Origin: Candidatus Margulisiibacteriota bacterium
GTDB taxonomy: Bacteria; Margulisbacteria; Marinamargulisbacteria; SXXA01; SICP01
Length of the DNA stretch: 40,445 nt
Reading direction: 5' to 3'
Assembly (NCBI GenBank): GCA_009691415.1
Contig: SICP01000001.1
Span: 1-40,445, forward strand
In this document: piece after piece, positions 15,377 through 23,716 of the stretch
How positions within the stretch are numbered: position 1 is the stretch's first letter
Layout of the letters: every line of letters starts with the position of its first letter
Made by a program: the position numbers and the translations under genes
The notes under the pieces: generated by a model
Database searches by the model: none
What the model was told of the DNA's origin: nothing
The model's input: the letters and a program-made list of their open reading frames with translations, nothing else

Positions 15377-16724
15377 TTCGAATGAGTTCGGGGAGTGCTG
15401 GGTGGATATAAACGGTTTTGAGCAGATCATCCAATGTGGCGCCCATGTGCATATAGGCGATGCACATATGAATCATATTTGACGCTTCTTCGCCAATTAT
15501 ATGTGCGCCTAAAAGTTTTTTGGAGTTGCTATCGAAGAGTAATTTGACAAAACCTTCATCTGATAAAAGTGCCATGCCCATTGCGCTGTTTTTGTAGTAA
15601 TTGAGTCCGACAACATAATCGACGCCGTCTGCTTTTAGGTCTCGTTCTAGTTTTCCGACGGAACCGATTTGTGGTTTTGAAAATACAGCATGTGGAATAG
15701 GGGGATATCTAATGGGTTCTGGGAAAAGCGTCTCTTCGCCGAAGACACTGTCAAAAAGATATTCCCCTTCAAAATTAGTGCTGTGCCGAAATAAATATTT
15801 TCCTAAAATATCGCCAAATGCATAGATGCCAGAGACCGATGTTTCGAGAAATTCGTTTACTTTTATGAAGCCCTTTTCGTCTGTTTTAATACCCGCACTT
15901 TGGATGCGAAGGCTGTCCGAATTGGGTGTTATTCCGGCTGCTACAAGTAAACTTTCGCACGTGATGACATGGTCTTGTTTTGTTGGCAGATCGATGGTGA
16001 TATGAAAAAGTTTGCCATCGTGAGAAATGTGTTTAGGGGTGGTTTGATAATGAATATTAAACCGTTTTGAAAAACTTTTTTTAAATTCGGCCTTGATGTC
16101 ATCGTCTTCAAGACTGAGTAGTTCGTTTCTCACCAAAAACGTCATATCCGTTCCCATTGCGCCAAAGAAATAGCCTAGCTCTGTTGCAATATACCCACCC
16201 CCGATGACGACCATGGACTTGGGTTGTTTAGTGAGTCGAAGCGCTTCTTTATATGTGAGATAAGGGGTGTCTTTTAGGCCAGGAATTTCTGGAATCGTGG
16301 CCCGCACGCCTGCTGCGATAAAAATGAGATCGCCCGAAATGATTTCGCCATTTACATCCAATGTTTTGTCGGACAAAAAATGTCCTTCGTAGGGATAAAG
16401 GTCAATATTGGGATGGGCTTCGTAGACAGGTGGAATGCTATCGGATTCTGCATCTACAGTCCGAGAAACACGGGTAACAAGTTTTTCGAAATCGACTGTA
16501 ACGAGCGGGTTAACTGAGATGTCAAAACGTGATGCTTCTTGAATATGGGTCATGATATCCGCGGGATGAATAAGCATTTTAGAAGGTATACATCCATGAT
16601 TGAGACAGGTGCCCCCGAGTCTTCCTTTTTCGATAATTGCTACTTTTTTCCCAAGGTTTGCTGCGGGACGTGTAATTTTAGATCCCCCACCCGACCCAAT
16701 AACGATCACATCATAGTGTTTCAT
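15342..16724 (-). CDS. FAD-dependent pyridine nucleotide-disulfide oxidoreductase (mycothione reductase/Lpd-like)
   Basis: A 460-aa flavoprotein with an N-terminal FAD dinucleotide fold (VIVIGSGGGSK), the redox-active disulfide GGTCLNHGCIPSK (Cys40 and Cys45), a central NAD(P) fold (MVVIGGGYIATELGYFFGAMG), the second FAD motif GIYAFGDILG, and the C-terminal dimer domain with HPALPE holding the acid/base histidine. This is the lipoamide dehydrogenase, glutathione reductase and mycothione reductase superfamily. HPALPE and the absence of any 2-oxoacid dehydrogenase genes nearby favour a thiol-disulfide reductase, but the substrate cannot be named. It is followed by cmoB on the same strand. Confidence 0.87.
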   Translation of the reverse strand: MKHYDVIVIGSGGGSKITRPAANLGKKVAIIEKGRLGGTCLNHGCIPSKMLIHPADIMTHIQEASRFDISVNPLVTVDFEKLVTRVSRTVDAESDSIPPVYEAHPNIDLYPYEGHFLSDKTLDVNGEIISGDLIFIAAGVRATIPEIPGLKDTPYLTYKEALRLTKQPKSMVVIGGGYIATELGYFFGAMGTDMTFLVRNELLSLEDDDIKAEFKKSFSKRFNIHYQTTPKHISHDGKLFHITIDLPTKQDHVITCESLLVAAGITPNSDSLRIQSAGIKTDEKGFIKVNEFLETSVSGIYAFGDILGKYLFRHSTNFEGEYLFDSVFGEETLFPEPIRYPPIPHAVFSKPQIGSVGKLERDLKADGVDYVVGLNYYKNSAMGMALLSDEGFVKLLFDSNSKKLLGAHIIGEEASNMIHMCIAYMHMGATLDDLLKTVYIHPALPELIRNAARKAHAALG

Positions 16725-16792
16725 AAAGTTCTTCCTCCAACATGCTTCTCTTTATATGAAGACTATCACTTTCGACAGACTCGACTCAAGCC

Positions 16793-16821
16793 TTTACCAT
16801 CATCAACATTTTACCTAGAAT
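16793..16821 (+). promoter_or_regulatory. Sigma70-type promoter for dcd, near-leaderless
   Basis: The -35 box TTTACC (16793-16798, four of six) is separated by exactly 17 bases from the -10 box TAGAAT (16816-16821, five of six). Initiation about seven bases downstream would fall near 16828, only about three bases before the dcd ATG at 16831. No ribosome-binding site precedes that ATG. Confidence 0.6.
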
Positions 16822-16830
16822 AAAAAGCAT

Positions 16831-17367
16831 ATGATTTTATCTGATGGAACATTGCGTGCGTTACTTAATTCTGGAGAGCTGGTTGTAGAGCCGCTTGCAG
16901 AAAATGGTGTGCAGCCAGCGTCTATTGATTGCCGTTTGGGATCGCATTATTTAATCGTAGAAGAAGGTCATGCCGACATGTTGCGGTTTGATCAAGAAAT
17001 TAAATATCGGGAAATTGTTGGCGATAACATTGTGTTGCCACCCCACTCTTTTTTGTTGGCGACGACGATGGAATATGTGAAGTTACCCAGTCATTTGACG
17101 GCATTTGTGGAAGGACGTAGTTCGATTGGACGCATGGGTTTATTTATTCAAAATGCGGGTTGGGTGGATGCGGGTTTTGAAGGTAGGATTACGCTAGAAC
17201 TTTACAATGCTAATTCGTTGCCGATTTTATTAGAGAGTGGACGACGGGTGTGTCAGTTGGTGGTGTGCCAGTTGGATAAAGCGGCGGAACATCCCTATCA
17301 CGGAAAATATTTTGGGCAAGAGAAGTCGGTAGGTAGTCGGATTTTCAAAGACCCCGACCGGGCATGA
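16831..17367 (+). CDS. dcd: dCTP deaminase
   Basis: A 178-aa member of the dUTPase/dCTP deaminase superfamily, converting dCTP to dUTP on the way to dTTP. The motifs VQPASIDCRLG (residues 27-37), HSFLLATTMEYVKLP, VEGRSSIGRMGLFI and WVDAGFEGRITLELYN hold the catalytic and trimer-interface residues. From motifs alone I cannot separate the monofunctional enzyme from the bifunctional dCTP deaminase/dUTPase. The stop overlaps the exonuclease ATG as ATGA, so the two are translationally coupled, linking nucleotide supply to a nuclease gene. Confidence 0.93.
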   Translation: MILSDGTLRALLNSGELVVEPLAENGVQPASIDCRLGSHYLIVEEGHADMLRFDQEIKYREIVGDNIVLPPHSFLLATTMEYVKLPSHLTAFVEGRSSIGRMGLFIQNAGWVDAGFEGRITLELYNANSLPILLESGRRVCQLVVCQLDKAAEHPYHGKYFGQEKSVGSRIFKDPDRA

Positions 17368-18299
17368 GCCACTCTATTCCGCTCCAACGCTCCTGTCCCT
17401 TATGTAAGCAAAAGGATACCGTAACGCTTAGCCAAAATCATGTTCAATGCAACGCAGATGGGTGTAGGTTTGATGTACAGTTTGGGTGTCCACTCTGTTA
17501 TACAGATTTACAACCTGAGAATTTTAGTGAAGCTGGATTTAGATGTCCTGGCTGCAAAATGGATATCGCTCTTCGCAAGATTCAGTATTTAATTGAGAAT
17601 AGTTTAGTAGTGGATCATGATATGCGCTGTCGGCTTTGTAATGGTCCGACGTTGCATCGGCCAGATGCCAATTTGGGGCATCGGTGTTTTCATTTTCCGA
17701 AGTGTTCGGGCCAGGCGGGATTGTTTGGTCAGGCTCAAGAGTCGTTTGTCTTTTTGGATTTTGAAACAACGGGGTTAGAGCCTAGCAAAGAACATATCAT
17801 TGAAATTGGTGCATTAAAAATTGATGAAGATGGCTACGAGCATATCTTTCAACACTTTATTAAGCCGCCTAAACCTGTGGGCGCACACATCACACAGATC
17901 ACGGGTATTACGGATGAGATGCTAGAAAATGCTCCGCCTCTTGAGGAGGTTATGAAGGCGTTTATTGCGTTTATCGGCAATGCAAAGATAGTGGCGCATA
18001 ATGCAGAGTTTGATATTCCATGGCTCATAACATCTGCCATGAGAACAGGCGAAACACTCCAAAACAACCCTGTTATTTGCACCCTAAAATGGGCCAGACG
18101 TGCCAAAGAGCCCCGCGCTTCTCTGGGAATTTTAACCAAGAAATACAAGATCACACATGCCAATGCACATAGAGCCCTGGCAGATGCATGCAGTACACGC
18201 GAATTATTTTTGATTTTTGAAAACCAGTATGCAGCAGAACGTATGGATGAAACTCTAGAAATATATAAGGCGTTTTGCGAGAAATTGTTGCAGCATTAA
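17364..18299 (+). CDS. DEDDh 3'-5' exonuclease with N-terminal zinc ribbons
   Basis: A 311-aa protein. Residues 1-118 contain three Cys4 clusters: C11/C14/C29/C34, C42/C45/C61/C64 and C89/C92/C108/C114. The third resembles the topoisomerase-type zinc ribbon (CRLCNGPTLHRPD, HRCFHFPKC). Residues about 127-290 form a DnaQ-like exonuclease: ExoI motif VFLDFETTG (D132, E134), HITQITGIT, ExoII HNAEFDIPWL, and ExoIII HANAHRALADA with the histidine that defines the DEDDh group. This is the fold of the PolIII epsilon proofreading subunit and related nucleases, but the zinc-ribbon head is unusual and suggests nucleic-acid docking. Its 3' end overlaps the convergent CDF gene by four bases. Confidence 0.85.
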   Translation: MSHSIPLQRSCPLCKQKDTVTLSQNHVQCNADGCRFDVQFGCPLCYTDLQPENFSEAGFRCPGCKMDIALRKIQYLIENSLVVDHDMRCRLCNGPTLHRPDANLGHRCFHFPKCSGQAGLFGQAQESFVFLDFETTGLEPSKEHIIEIGALKIDEDGYEHIFQHFIKPPKPVGAHITQITGITDEMLENAPPLEEVMKAFIAFIGNAKIVAHNAEFDIPWLITSAMRTGETLQNNPVICTLKWARRAKEPRASLGILTKKYKITHANAHRALADACSTRELFLIFENQYAAERMDETLEIYKAFCEKLLQH

Positions 18300-19228
18300 A
18301 CGTTATGGTGCGACTCACCTGATTCTGTTGAGGGGTCGATGTGTACAATGGCATTAGACAAATAACTTAGGTGCTCTAGGAGCTGTACCTGAACTTCTTT
18401 GGCGATTTCGTGGGCTTGGACGACGGTCATGTCTGGATCGACTGCGATATTGAGTTCGGCATGGATACGATGACCAATCCATCTGGCACGCACTTCGGTG
18501 ACTTCTGTGACTTCGGTTACATGCGTTACTGCGTGTCTGATTTCATCGATAATTTCGGGATCGATACCATCTAATAAACGTGTAAAAACAATTTTCATGA
18601 CATCCCAAACGACTTTTAAAATAATACATGTAATAAGTAATCCTACGATGGGATCTACGAGTGGAAATCCAAGCCATACGCCCAGGCCACCCACAAAAAC
18701 GGCAAGGCTTGTAAACCCATCGATGCGCGCGTGATGACCATCTGCAACCAAAGCGCCGCTACCAATTTTATTACCTACTCTGATGCGATAAATGGCCACC
18801 CATTCGTTTCCGACAAATCCAATGATAGAGGCAATAAGTACAGCAACAATGTGCGTCATGGGGTGAGGGTGTATTAAACGTTCGAAAGACATGTACGCTG
18901 ACGCAACGGCGCTTGCTAGGATAATCATGACAATACATACGCCTGCGAGATCTTCGATGCGTCCATAACCGTATGTAAAGCGCTTGGTGGGTATTTTTCG
19001 TGCGTAGAGAAAGGCGATCCAGAGGGGTATTGATGTTAGCGCATCACCAACATTATGAATGGTGTCCGCTAATAGCCCCATACTGCCAGAAAAATAGACA
19101 ACCACTAGCTGTAAAATCGCCGTTAGGGCTAGAATAACAAACGATAATTTGAGTGCATGAATGCCCTCACGAGAGGTCATGACTTCGGCTGCGATTTTTC
19201 CATGAGAATGGGTGTGATCGTGCTTCAT
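18296..19228 (-). CDS. Cation diffusion facilitator (CDF) family metal transporter
   Basis: A 310-aa inner-membrane protein with a His-rich N-terminus (HDHTHSHG), six predicted helices and a cytoplasmic C-terminal domain. Conserved CDF features are SGSMGLLADTIHNVGDAL in helix 2 with the metal-site His/Asp pair, the helix 5 site (ADGHHARIDGFTSLAVF), and ARWIGHRIHAELNIAVDPDM in the C-terminal ferredoxin-like domain. These transporters export Zn2+, Co2+, Fe2+ or Mn2+ against protons; specificity is not resolved. A short Thr-Glu-Val iteration (HVTEVTEVTEVRARW) lies at the start of the C-terminal domain. Its ATG shares one base with the mlaD stop, making it the last gene of nadE-mlaEFD-cdf. Confidence 0.9.
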   Translation of the reverse strand: MKHDHTHSHGKIAAEVMTSREGIHALKLSFVILALTAILQLVVVYFSGSMGLLADTIHNVGDALTSIPLWIAFLYARKIPTKRFTYGYGRIEDLAGVCIVMIILASAVASAYMSFERLIHPHPMTHIVAVLIASIIGFVGNEWVAIYRIRVGNKIGSGALVADGHHARIDGFTSLAVFVGGLGVWLGFPLVDPIVGLLITCIILKVVWDVMKIVFTRLLDGIDPEIIDEIRHAVTHVTEVTEVTEVRARWIGHRIHAELNIAVDPDMTVVQAHEIAKEVQVQLLEHLSYLSNAIVHIDPSTESGESHHNV

Positions 19229-20448
19229 TAGGGTCGGTAGGAGATACCTATTCCGTAGTTGAGATGTGTGTTTGTTTTAGGATCTTTGAACCAGTGCAGG
19301 GTGAAGTCTAGTTTATTTGCGACGCGGTATCTGCCGACAGCGTTAAGCTCTAGATCTTGTAAATTAAAGGCTTCTAAAGAAATTCCAAATGCAGGCACTA
19401 CTTGATAGTCAAGAGCTACTCCTGGCTGGTTATAGATGAGGCCAAATCTCGCATTTAATACGTCGTTTAGTACAAAGCCCTGTTGGACTTGGAGAAGCTG
19501 ATTTGAACCCGTTCTGTTGCCAAAACCTACTCTCCAGAATCGATTGAGAGTGTAATGGATATCCATATTGGCATCATAATATCCTTTCTTTTCTAAGCCC
19601 GAATAATAGACATCCGCATTAGGGTTTAACTCCAACTCTTTTCCTGAAATCTTATTGCTAATATTTGCCAAATTGCTAAGGGTGTCGTCTACTTTTTCTA
19701 CTAATTTTCGGTCTTTGATTTGCCCTGAAATTTCTTTTAGGTCTTTCATTGTTTCTGCTAAAGATTTGGCAAGATCATTGACTTGATTTCCCATTTTACC
19801 GTCTACAAAAATGGTATCGGAGGTTTTACGAAGGGACTCTGAAATCGCACGGATATTTTCTACGATTTCTTTTAAATCGCCTGTTTTTGACGTCTCTGTG
19901 ATGGTTGCTAAATTTGTGGTAATTTTTTCTAGCTGTAAGAGGGTATTTCTCATCGCACCGCCTACTTCTGGTGCTGTCAGAATTTGACGAAGACTAGATA
20001 AAATGGCTTTTGTCTCTTCTAGATTTTGCGTGCCCACATCAACAAAATCAGCTAATCCGGATGTGGAATATCCATGCATAACGGCATGTGGCCCCACCAT
20101 TTTTGAGGTGTTTTGTTGTGGGACAATGGCAATATATTTTTCGCCAATTAAGCCATCAAAAATAACTTTAAGTTGAGATCCTTCCGGAATTCTTGTGCCA
20201 GGTTCTACAAAAAAATAGACGCGAATCGTTTCGGGGCCAGGAACAATTTCGGCAACGCGTCCCACACGATATCCGCGATATCGCACGTCTCCACCTTTTA
20301 ATAGGCCGTTAACCGTATTAAATTCGCCAATGAGTTCAAATCCAGTTGCGCGTAACATGACGCCACTCTTCCAAATGATCAGGGAACCGATTAAAAGTGC
20401 CATAATAAAAGAACTAAGTCCTACGATCCAAACCTGACGTTGTTGCAT
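19228..20448 (-). CDS. mlaD: MlaD/MCE protein with C-terminal predicted outer-membrane beta-barrel
   Basis: A 406-aa protein. Residues 8-26 form an N-terminal inner-membrane helix, and residues 36-112 the MCE domain (FNTVNGLLKGGDVRYRGYRV, VIFDGLIGEKYIAI). A long helical, Thr/Lys/Ile-rich segment follows at about 138-268. Residues about 275-406 show alternating amphipathic strands with aromatic girdles (YYDANMDIHYTLN, FWRVGFGNRTG, LNARFGLIYN, LDFTLHWFKD) ending LNYGIGISYRP, the signature of an outer-membrane barrel. This layout would span the envelope in one chain, as described for the diderm Firmicute Veillonella. It sits between mlaF and the CDF gene with one-base overlaps on both sides and should act with MlaE and MlaF in phospholipid transport. 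Confidence 0.88.
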   Translation of the reverse strand: MQQRQVWIVGLSSFIMALLIGSLIIWKSGVMLRATGFELIGEFNTVNGLLKGGDVRYRGYRVGRVAEIVPGPETIRVYFFVEPGTRIPEGSQLKVIFDGLIGEKYIAIVPQQNTSKMVGPHAVMHGYSTSGLADFVDVGTQNLEETKAILSSLRQILTAPEVGGAMRNTLLQLEKITTNLATITETSKTGDLKEIVENIRAISESLRKTSDTIFVDGKMGNQVNDLAKSLAETMKDLKEISGQIKDRKLVEKVDDTLSNLANISNKISGKELELNPNADVYYSGLEKKGYYDANMDIHYTLNRFWRVGFGNRTGSNQLLQVQQGFVLNDVLNARFGLIYNQPGVALDYQVVPAFGISLEAFNLQDLELNAVGRYRVANKLDFTLHWFKDPKTNTHLNYGIGISYRP

Positions 20449-21179
20449 TAGCTGGCCAATCCTCCGCTGATAAACTCTTTAATATAGGGATTTTGAGATT
20501 CTTGTATACTTTCGGGTGTTTCTGGCGGCAGCAATACGCCATCGCGCATCAAGTATATCTTGTCTGCTGTTCGAAGAATAGTTGAAATCTGGTGTGTCAC
20601 AATAATAGACGTTGTATGGCTTTCTTTATTTAGTTTCACAATAAGGTCTTCGATATTGGTTGATAGAATGGGATCGAGTCCAGTCGTTGGTTCGTCATAT
20701 AAAATAATTTTGGGATCACACGCAATGGCACGTGCTAATCCGACTCGCTTTTGTTGTCCCCCTGATAATTCGGAGGGCATGCGGTGTTCTTTTCCTGACA
20801 TCTCTACCCACAACAATTTATCTTTAACACGTGCCTGGATTTCGGCTTCTGGCAAATGCAAGATTTCGCGCAAGGGGAAAGCGACGTTTTCTCCGACAGT
20901 CATGGAATCAAATAGTGCAGCGTGTTGGAATAGCATGCCAAATTTTGTGCGCATGCGCCTTAGTTGTTTAATATCCATCTGAGTGATGTCTTCGTTATCT
21001 ATCCACACTTGGCCGGTATCGGTTTGTTGTAATCCCATCAATAATCGTAGAAGCGTACTTTTTCCACATCCAGAGGGGCCAATAATGGCGATGCGCTCCC
21101 CCTCCGAAACTGATAAATCAATACCCCTCACGATGCTGTTTCCATTAAACGATTTTGTGACATTTTTTAGTGTAATCAT
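20448..21179 (-). CDS. mlaF: MlaF-type ABC transporter ATP-binding protein
   Basis: The start is placed at ATG 21179 (MITLKNVTKSFNGNS), two bases after the mlaE stop; an upstream in-frame start at 21308 would add 43 basic residues overlapping mlaE and is rejected. The 243-aa protein has Walker A GPSGCGKST, the Q-loop (LFQHAALFDSMTVGENVAFP), the ABC signature LSGGQQKR, Walker B IILYDEPTTGLDP and the switch histidine in IIVTHQ. The AALFDSMTVGENVAFPLRE stretch is typical of MlaF. It powers lipid movement by the MlaE permease. The stop shares one base with the mlaD ATG. Confidence 0.94.
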   Translation of the reverse strand: MITLKNVTKSFNGNSIVRGIDLSVSEGERIAIIGPSGCGKSTLLRLLMGLQQTDTGQVWIDNEDITQMDIKQLRRMRTKFGMLFQHAALFDSMTVGENVAFPLREILHLPEAEIQARVKDKLLWVEMSGKEHRMPSELSGGQQKRVGLARAIACDPKIILYDEPTTGLDPILSTNIEDLIVKLNKESHTTSIIVTHQISTILRTADKIYLMRDGVLLPPETPESIQESQNPYIKEFISGGLAS

Positions 21180-21181
21180 GG

Positions 21182-21949
21182 TTAGTAAATCGCCACGGAG
21201 AGAAAATAATTCAAGATAAAAATAGCGATAAGTGAAAAGACGACGGCTTTTGTGGTGACTTCCCCTACCCCTTTTGCCCCGGCTTTTGCGTTGAGTCCGA
21301 CGTAACAACTAATAAGAGAAATGGCCAAACCGAAAAAAATAGCTTTAAAAAGACCTCCGTAAATATCGAGGGGATACAGCATTTTTTGTGCGGCATCAAA
21401 ATAGGCATAGGGGTTAACTCTGTTACTAGAAATAGCCACAATAAACCCGCCTAAAAATCCTACAATATCTGCCATACCCACCAACAAAGGCATCATGAGT
21501 GTGCACGCCAATACTCTCGGAATGACTAGGAAATCGATGGGATCTTGTGACATGGCTTCTAAGGCTTCGATTTGCTCAGTCACTTTCATCGTGCCTATTT
21601 CTGCGGAAATAGCAGCGCCTACTCTACCGGCCACCACTACGGCTGTCATCATGGGTGCCAACTCGCGCCACATGGCCAACCCGACGATGCCCCCAATCAT
21701 TTCTCCTGCGCCGAAGCGTAAAAATTCTTTTACGATTTGTACCGAAAAGGACATGCCTACAAATGTAGAGGTGAGTAAGGTAATCGGAAGAGACTTGATA
21801 CCTAGCGAAATCATTTGGGTAATGGTGCGACCAAAATAGCCCCGTCGCGTGATACACCTTTTAAGAACAGTTCCTGTGAGAATGGTTACATCTCCCCAGG
21901 CCGTTACAAAATTGAGGACACGCTGTCCAAGTGAGCTAAAAAATGACAT
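21182..21949 (-). CDS. mlaE: MlaE-type ABC transporter permease
   Basis: The start is ATG 21949 (MSFFSSLGQRVLNF), giving 255 residues; a longer start at 22003 would overlap nadE by 68 bases. It is an MlaE/YrbE permease with the family's conserved glycine- and glutamate-rich segments: STFVGMSFSVQIVKEFLRFG, LAMWRELAPMMTAVVVAGRV, GAAISAEIGTMKVTEQIEAL and DPIDFLVIPRVLACTLMMP. About five hydrophobic spans are predicted. It forms the membrane channel of the MlaFED lipid transporter and overlaps nadE by 14 bases. Confidence 0.94.
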   Translation of the reverse strand: MSFFSSLGQRVLNFVTAWGDVTILTGTVLKRCITRRGYFGRTITQMISLGIKSLPITLLTSTFVGMSFSVQIVKEFLRFGAGEMIGGIVGLAMWRELAPMMTAVVVAGRVGAAISAEIGTMKVTEQIEALEAMSQDPIDFLVIPRVLACTLMMPLLVGMADIVGFLGGFIVAISSNRVNPYAYFDAAQKMLYPLDIYGGLFKAIFFGLAISLISCYVGLNAKAGAKGVGEVTTKAVVFSLIAIFILNYFLSVAIY

Positions 21950-23492
21950 TTGGCTTAGTATACATATTTTTGGAGGTGAGTACCATTTTGCGTCCAGATC
22001 CAAACGCGCGGGAACTTACTTTTAAAACGGGAGGGGCTTGAAAACGTTTGTATTCATTTTGTTTGACGGCGTTCAAAACCCAGCGCACGGTTTCAGGGTC
22101 ATAGCCACGTGCGACGAGGGTTTCTAACGTCTCTAGATTTTCGATGTGATGGGTCAAAATGGCATCCAAGATTTCGTAGGCAGGAAGTGTATCTTGGTCT
22201 AGCTGTCCGGGTCTTAGTTCTGCGGAGGGGGCTTTGGTTAAGATATTTTCTGGAATTACTTTGAGTTGATGAGCCAGTACGTATACCTGGGTTTTATAGA
22301 GGTCGCCGATGGGTGCCAGCGCCCCGCACATGTCGCCGTAAAGCGTACAATATCCGACGGCAAATTCGCTTTTATTTCCAGTTGTGAGGACGAGAGATCC
22401 GGTCTGATTGGCGCGTGCCATTAATAAGTTGCCACGTATTCTGGCCTGCAAATTTTCTTCGACGAGACCTTCGCATTTTGGATAGGCGTTTAAGATGTCT
22501 GTGATGGATTGTGTCTCGCAGCGGATACCAAGATTTTTTGCGAGTTGGTATGAGTCTTCGTAACTTCCTGTAGACGAATAGGCTGACGGCATAGTGAGCC
22601 CCGTGACATTTTCTGGGCCCAAAGCTTTTACAGCGAGTGCTGCGACTACTGCAGAATCAATGCCGCCGGAAAGACCTACCCATACTTTTTTAAAGGCTGT
22701 TTTACGAACATACTCTTGGATACCAAAAGCCAGAGCTGTTAGTAAATTTTCTTCAGAATCGGACCGTTTAGACGGAACAGCGACAAGGGCTTCTTGGCAA
22801 AACGGGCCCTTTGCTAAACAGGTGCCGGCAGCATCAAATGCAGCACTAGATCCATCGAATATGAGTTCGTCATTGGCCCCGACTTGATTGACGTAGGCGA
22901 TGGGAATCCCATGTTTTTTGATATGATTTAAAATAATTTTATTTCGTTTTTCAGGCTTATTTATTTCATAGGGAGAGGCCATGATAATAATAATTTGATC
23001 GGCACCTTTTTGGCAGAGCGTTTTGATAGGATCTGTTGGATATCCTGGTATTTCTTGTGCCCAGGAGTCTTCGCAGATAGCGATACCAATTTTATGGTTT
23101 TTTAATTCGAATAGCTGAGATTCTTGGGCGGGTTCAAAATAACGTGATTCGTCAAAGACATCGTAGTTTGGAAGCAGTTGCTTCCCTTGGACACCCTGTA
23201 ATTTTCCTTGGTAAAAAAAGGCAGCTCCGTTCCATTTTTTATAGGGGAGTCCCACGATAAAGGCCGTCTCTGGACAGCGTTTCGATAGAGATTCTAGCTC
23301 GGAAATTTTTGGAGTCGATTCATACAAGAAATCACGTGGAGGGTAGCCCGTTAAAAATAGCTCAGGAAATACGACTAAATCAGCAGTCTCTGAAACCAGG
23401 GCCAAGGTTAATGCAATCGTTTCAATAGCACCATCGACATCTCCAATGACAGGATTTTTCTGAGCCAATATAATGTGTAGTGGTCTTTTCAT
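21936..23492 (-). CDS. nadE: Glutamine-dependent NAD+ synthase
   Basis: I place the start at ATG 23492 (MKRPLHIILAQKNPVIGDVD), matching the conserved family start and giving 518 residues; ATG 23504 would add four residues. The N-terminal nitrilase-type glutaminase domain has the catalytic triad motifs PELFLTGYPPRD (Glu), KQLLPNYDVFDE (Lys) and GIAICEDSW (Cys). The C-terminal synthetase domain has VGLSGGIDSAVVAALA, TTGNKSEFAVGYCTLYGDM and PSAELRPGQLDQDTLPAYE. It makes NAD+ from nicotinate adenine dinucleotide, glutamine and ATP. It is the first gene of the nadE-mlaEFD-cdf unit, an unusual metabolic partner for a lipid transporter. Confidence 0.95.
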   Translation of the reverse strand: MKRPLHIILAQKNPVIGDVDGAIETIALTLALVSETADLVVFPELFLTGYPPRDFLYESTPKISELESLSKRCPETAFIVGLPYKKWNGAAFFYQGKLQGVQGKQLLPNYDVFDESRYFEPAQESQLFELKNHKIGIAICEDSWAQEIPGYPTDPIKTLCQKGADQIIIIMASPYEINKPEKRNKIILNHIKKHGIPIAYVNQVGANDELIFDGSSAAFDAAGTCLAKGPFCQEALVAVPSKRSDSEENLLTALAFGIQEYVRKTAFKKVWVGLSGGIDSAVVAALAVKALGPENVTGLTMPSAYSSTGSYEDSYQLAKNLGIRCETQSITDILNAYPKCEGLVEENLQARIRGNLLMARANQTGSLVLTTGNKSEFAVGYCTLYGDMCGALAPIGDLYKTQVYVLAHQLKVIPENILTKAPSAELRPGQLDQDTLPAYEILDAILTHHIENLETLETLVARGYDPETVRWVLNAVKQNEYKRFQAPPVLKVSSRAFGSGRKMVLTSKNMYTKPNVIF

Positions 23493-23508
23493 AAGTAGGG
23501 GCATTGCT

Positions 23509-23537
23509 ATTATAACTATAGACTTTGGAGACGTCAT
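23509..23537 (-). promoter_or_regulatory. Promoter of the nadE-mlaEFD-cdf unit
   Basis: On the minus strand, ATGACG (23532-23537, four of six to the -35 consensus) and a perfect TATAAT (23509-23514) are spaced by 17 bases. Initiation would fall near 23502, leaving about ten untranslated bases before the nadE ATG at 23492 and no ribosome site. The same AT-rich stretch reads TATAAC on the plus strand, so it may also drive the small ORF at 23536. Confidence 0.6.
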
Positions 23538-23712
23538 GATTAATATTTTTATGTACTTATCGTCGACCCAAGAAAATCGTTATTACTCTGCACTTTGTTT
23601 GAGTATCGCTTTTTGGATTTTTTTTGAACTTTTAGCAATACTCCATCTTGGACACTCTTATTTGCAGCGCATCACTTTTTCTATGGGGGCTGTAAATTCT
23701 ACGATTTTTTAA
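23536..23712 (+). CDS. Small membrane protein candidate (58 aa)
   Basis: An ATG at 23536 is preceded by GGAG with a five-base spacing, a good ribosome site. The 58-aa product has one clear hydrophobic segment (ALCLSIAFWIFFELLAILHL, about residues 19-38) and short polar ends. I recognise no family. It diverges from nadE and could instead be the orphaned N-terminus of the broken sensor kinase whose ATPase remnant lies at 23893-24165. A 6-bp AT-rich hairpin (23700-23715) overlaps its stop. Confidence 0.4.
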   Translation: MINIFMYLSSTQENRYYSALCLSIAFWIFFELLAILHLGHSYLQRITFSMGAVNSTIF

Positions 23713-23716
23713 TCGT

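Noticed and set aside
18497-18530. Short tandem repeat (ACTTCGGTGACTTCTGTGACTTCGG) in the CDF gene
   Set aside because: It only encodes a Val-Thr-Glu iteration of three units in the cytoplasmic domain and looks like minor slippage, not a separate element.
21050-21308. N-terminal extension of MlaF by 43 basic residues (start 21308)
   Set aside because: It would overlap the mlaE 3' end by more than 120 bases and has no family support; ATG 21179, two bases after the mlaE stop, fits the ABC-domain start.
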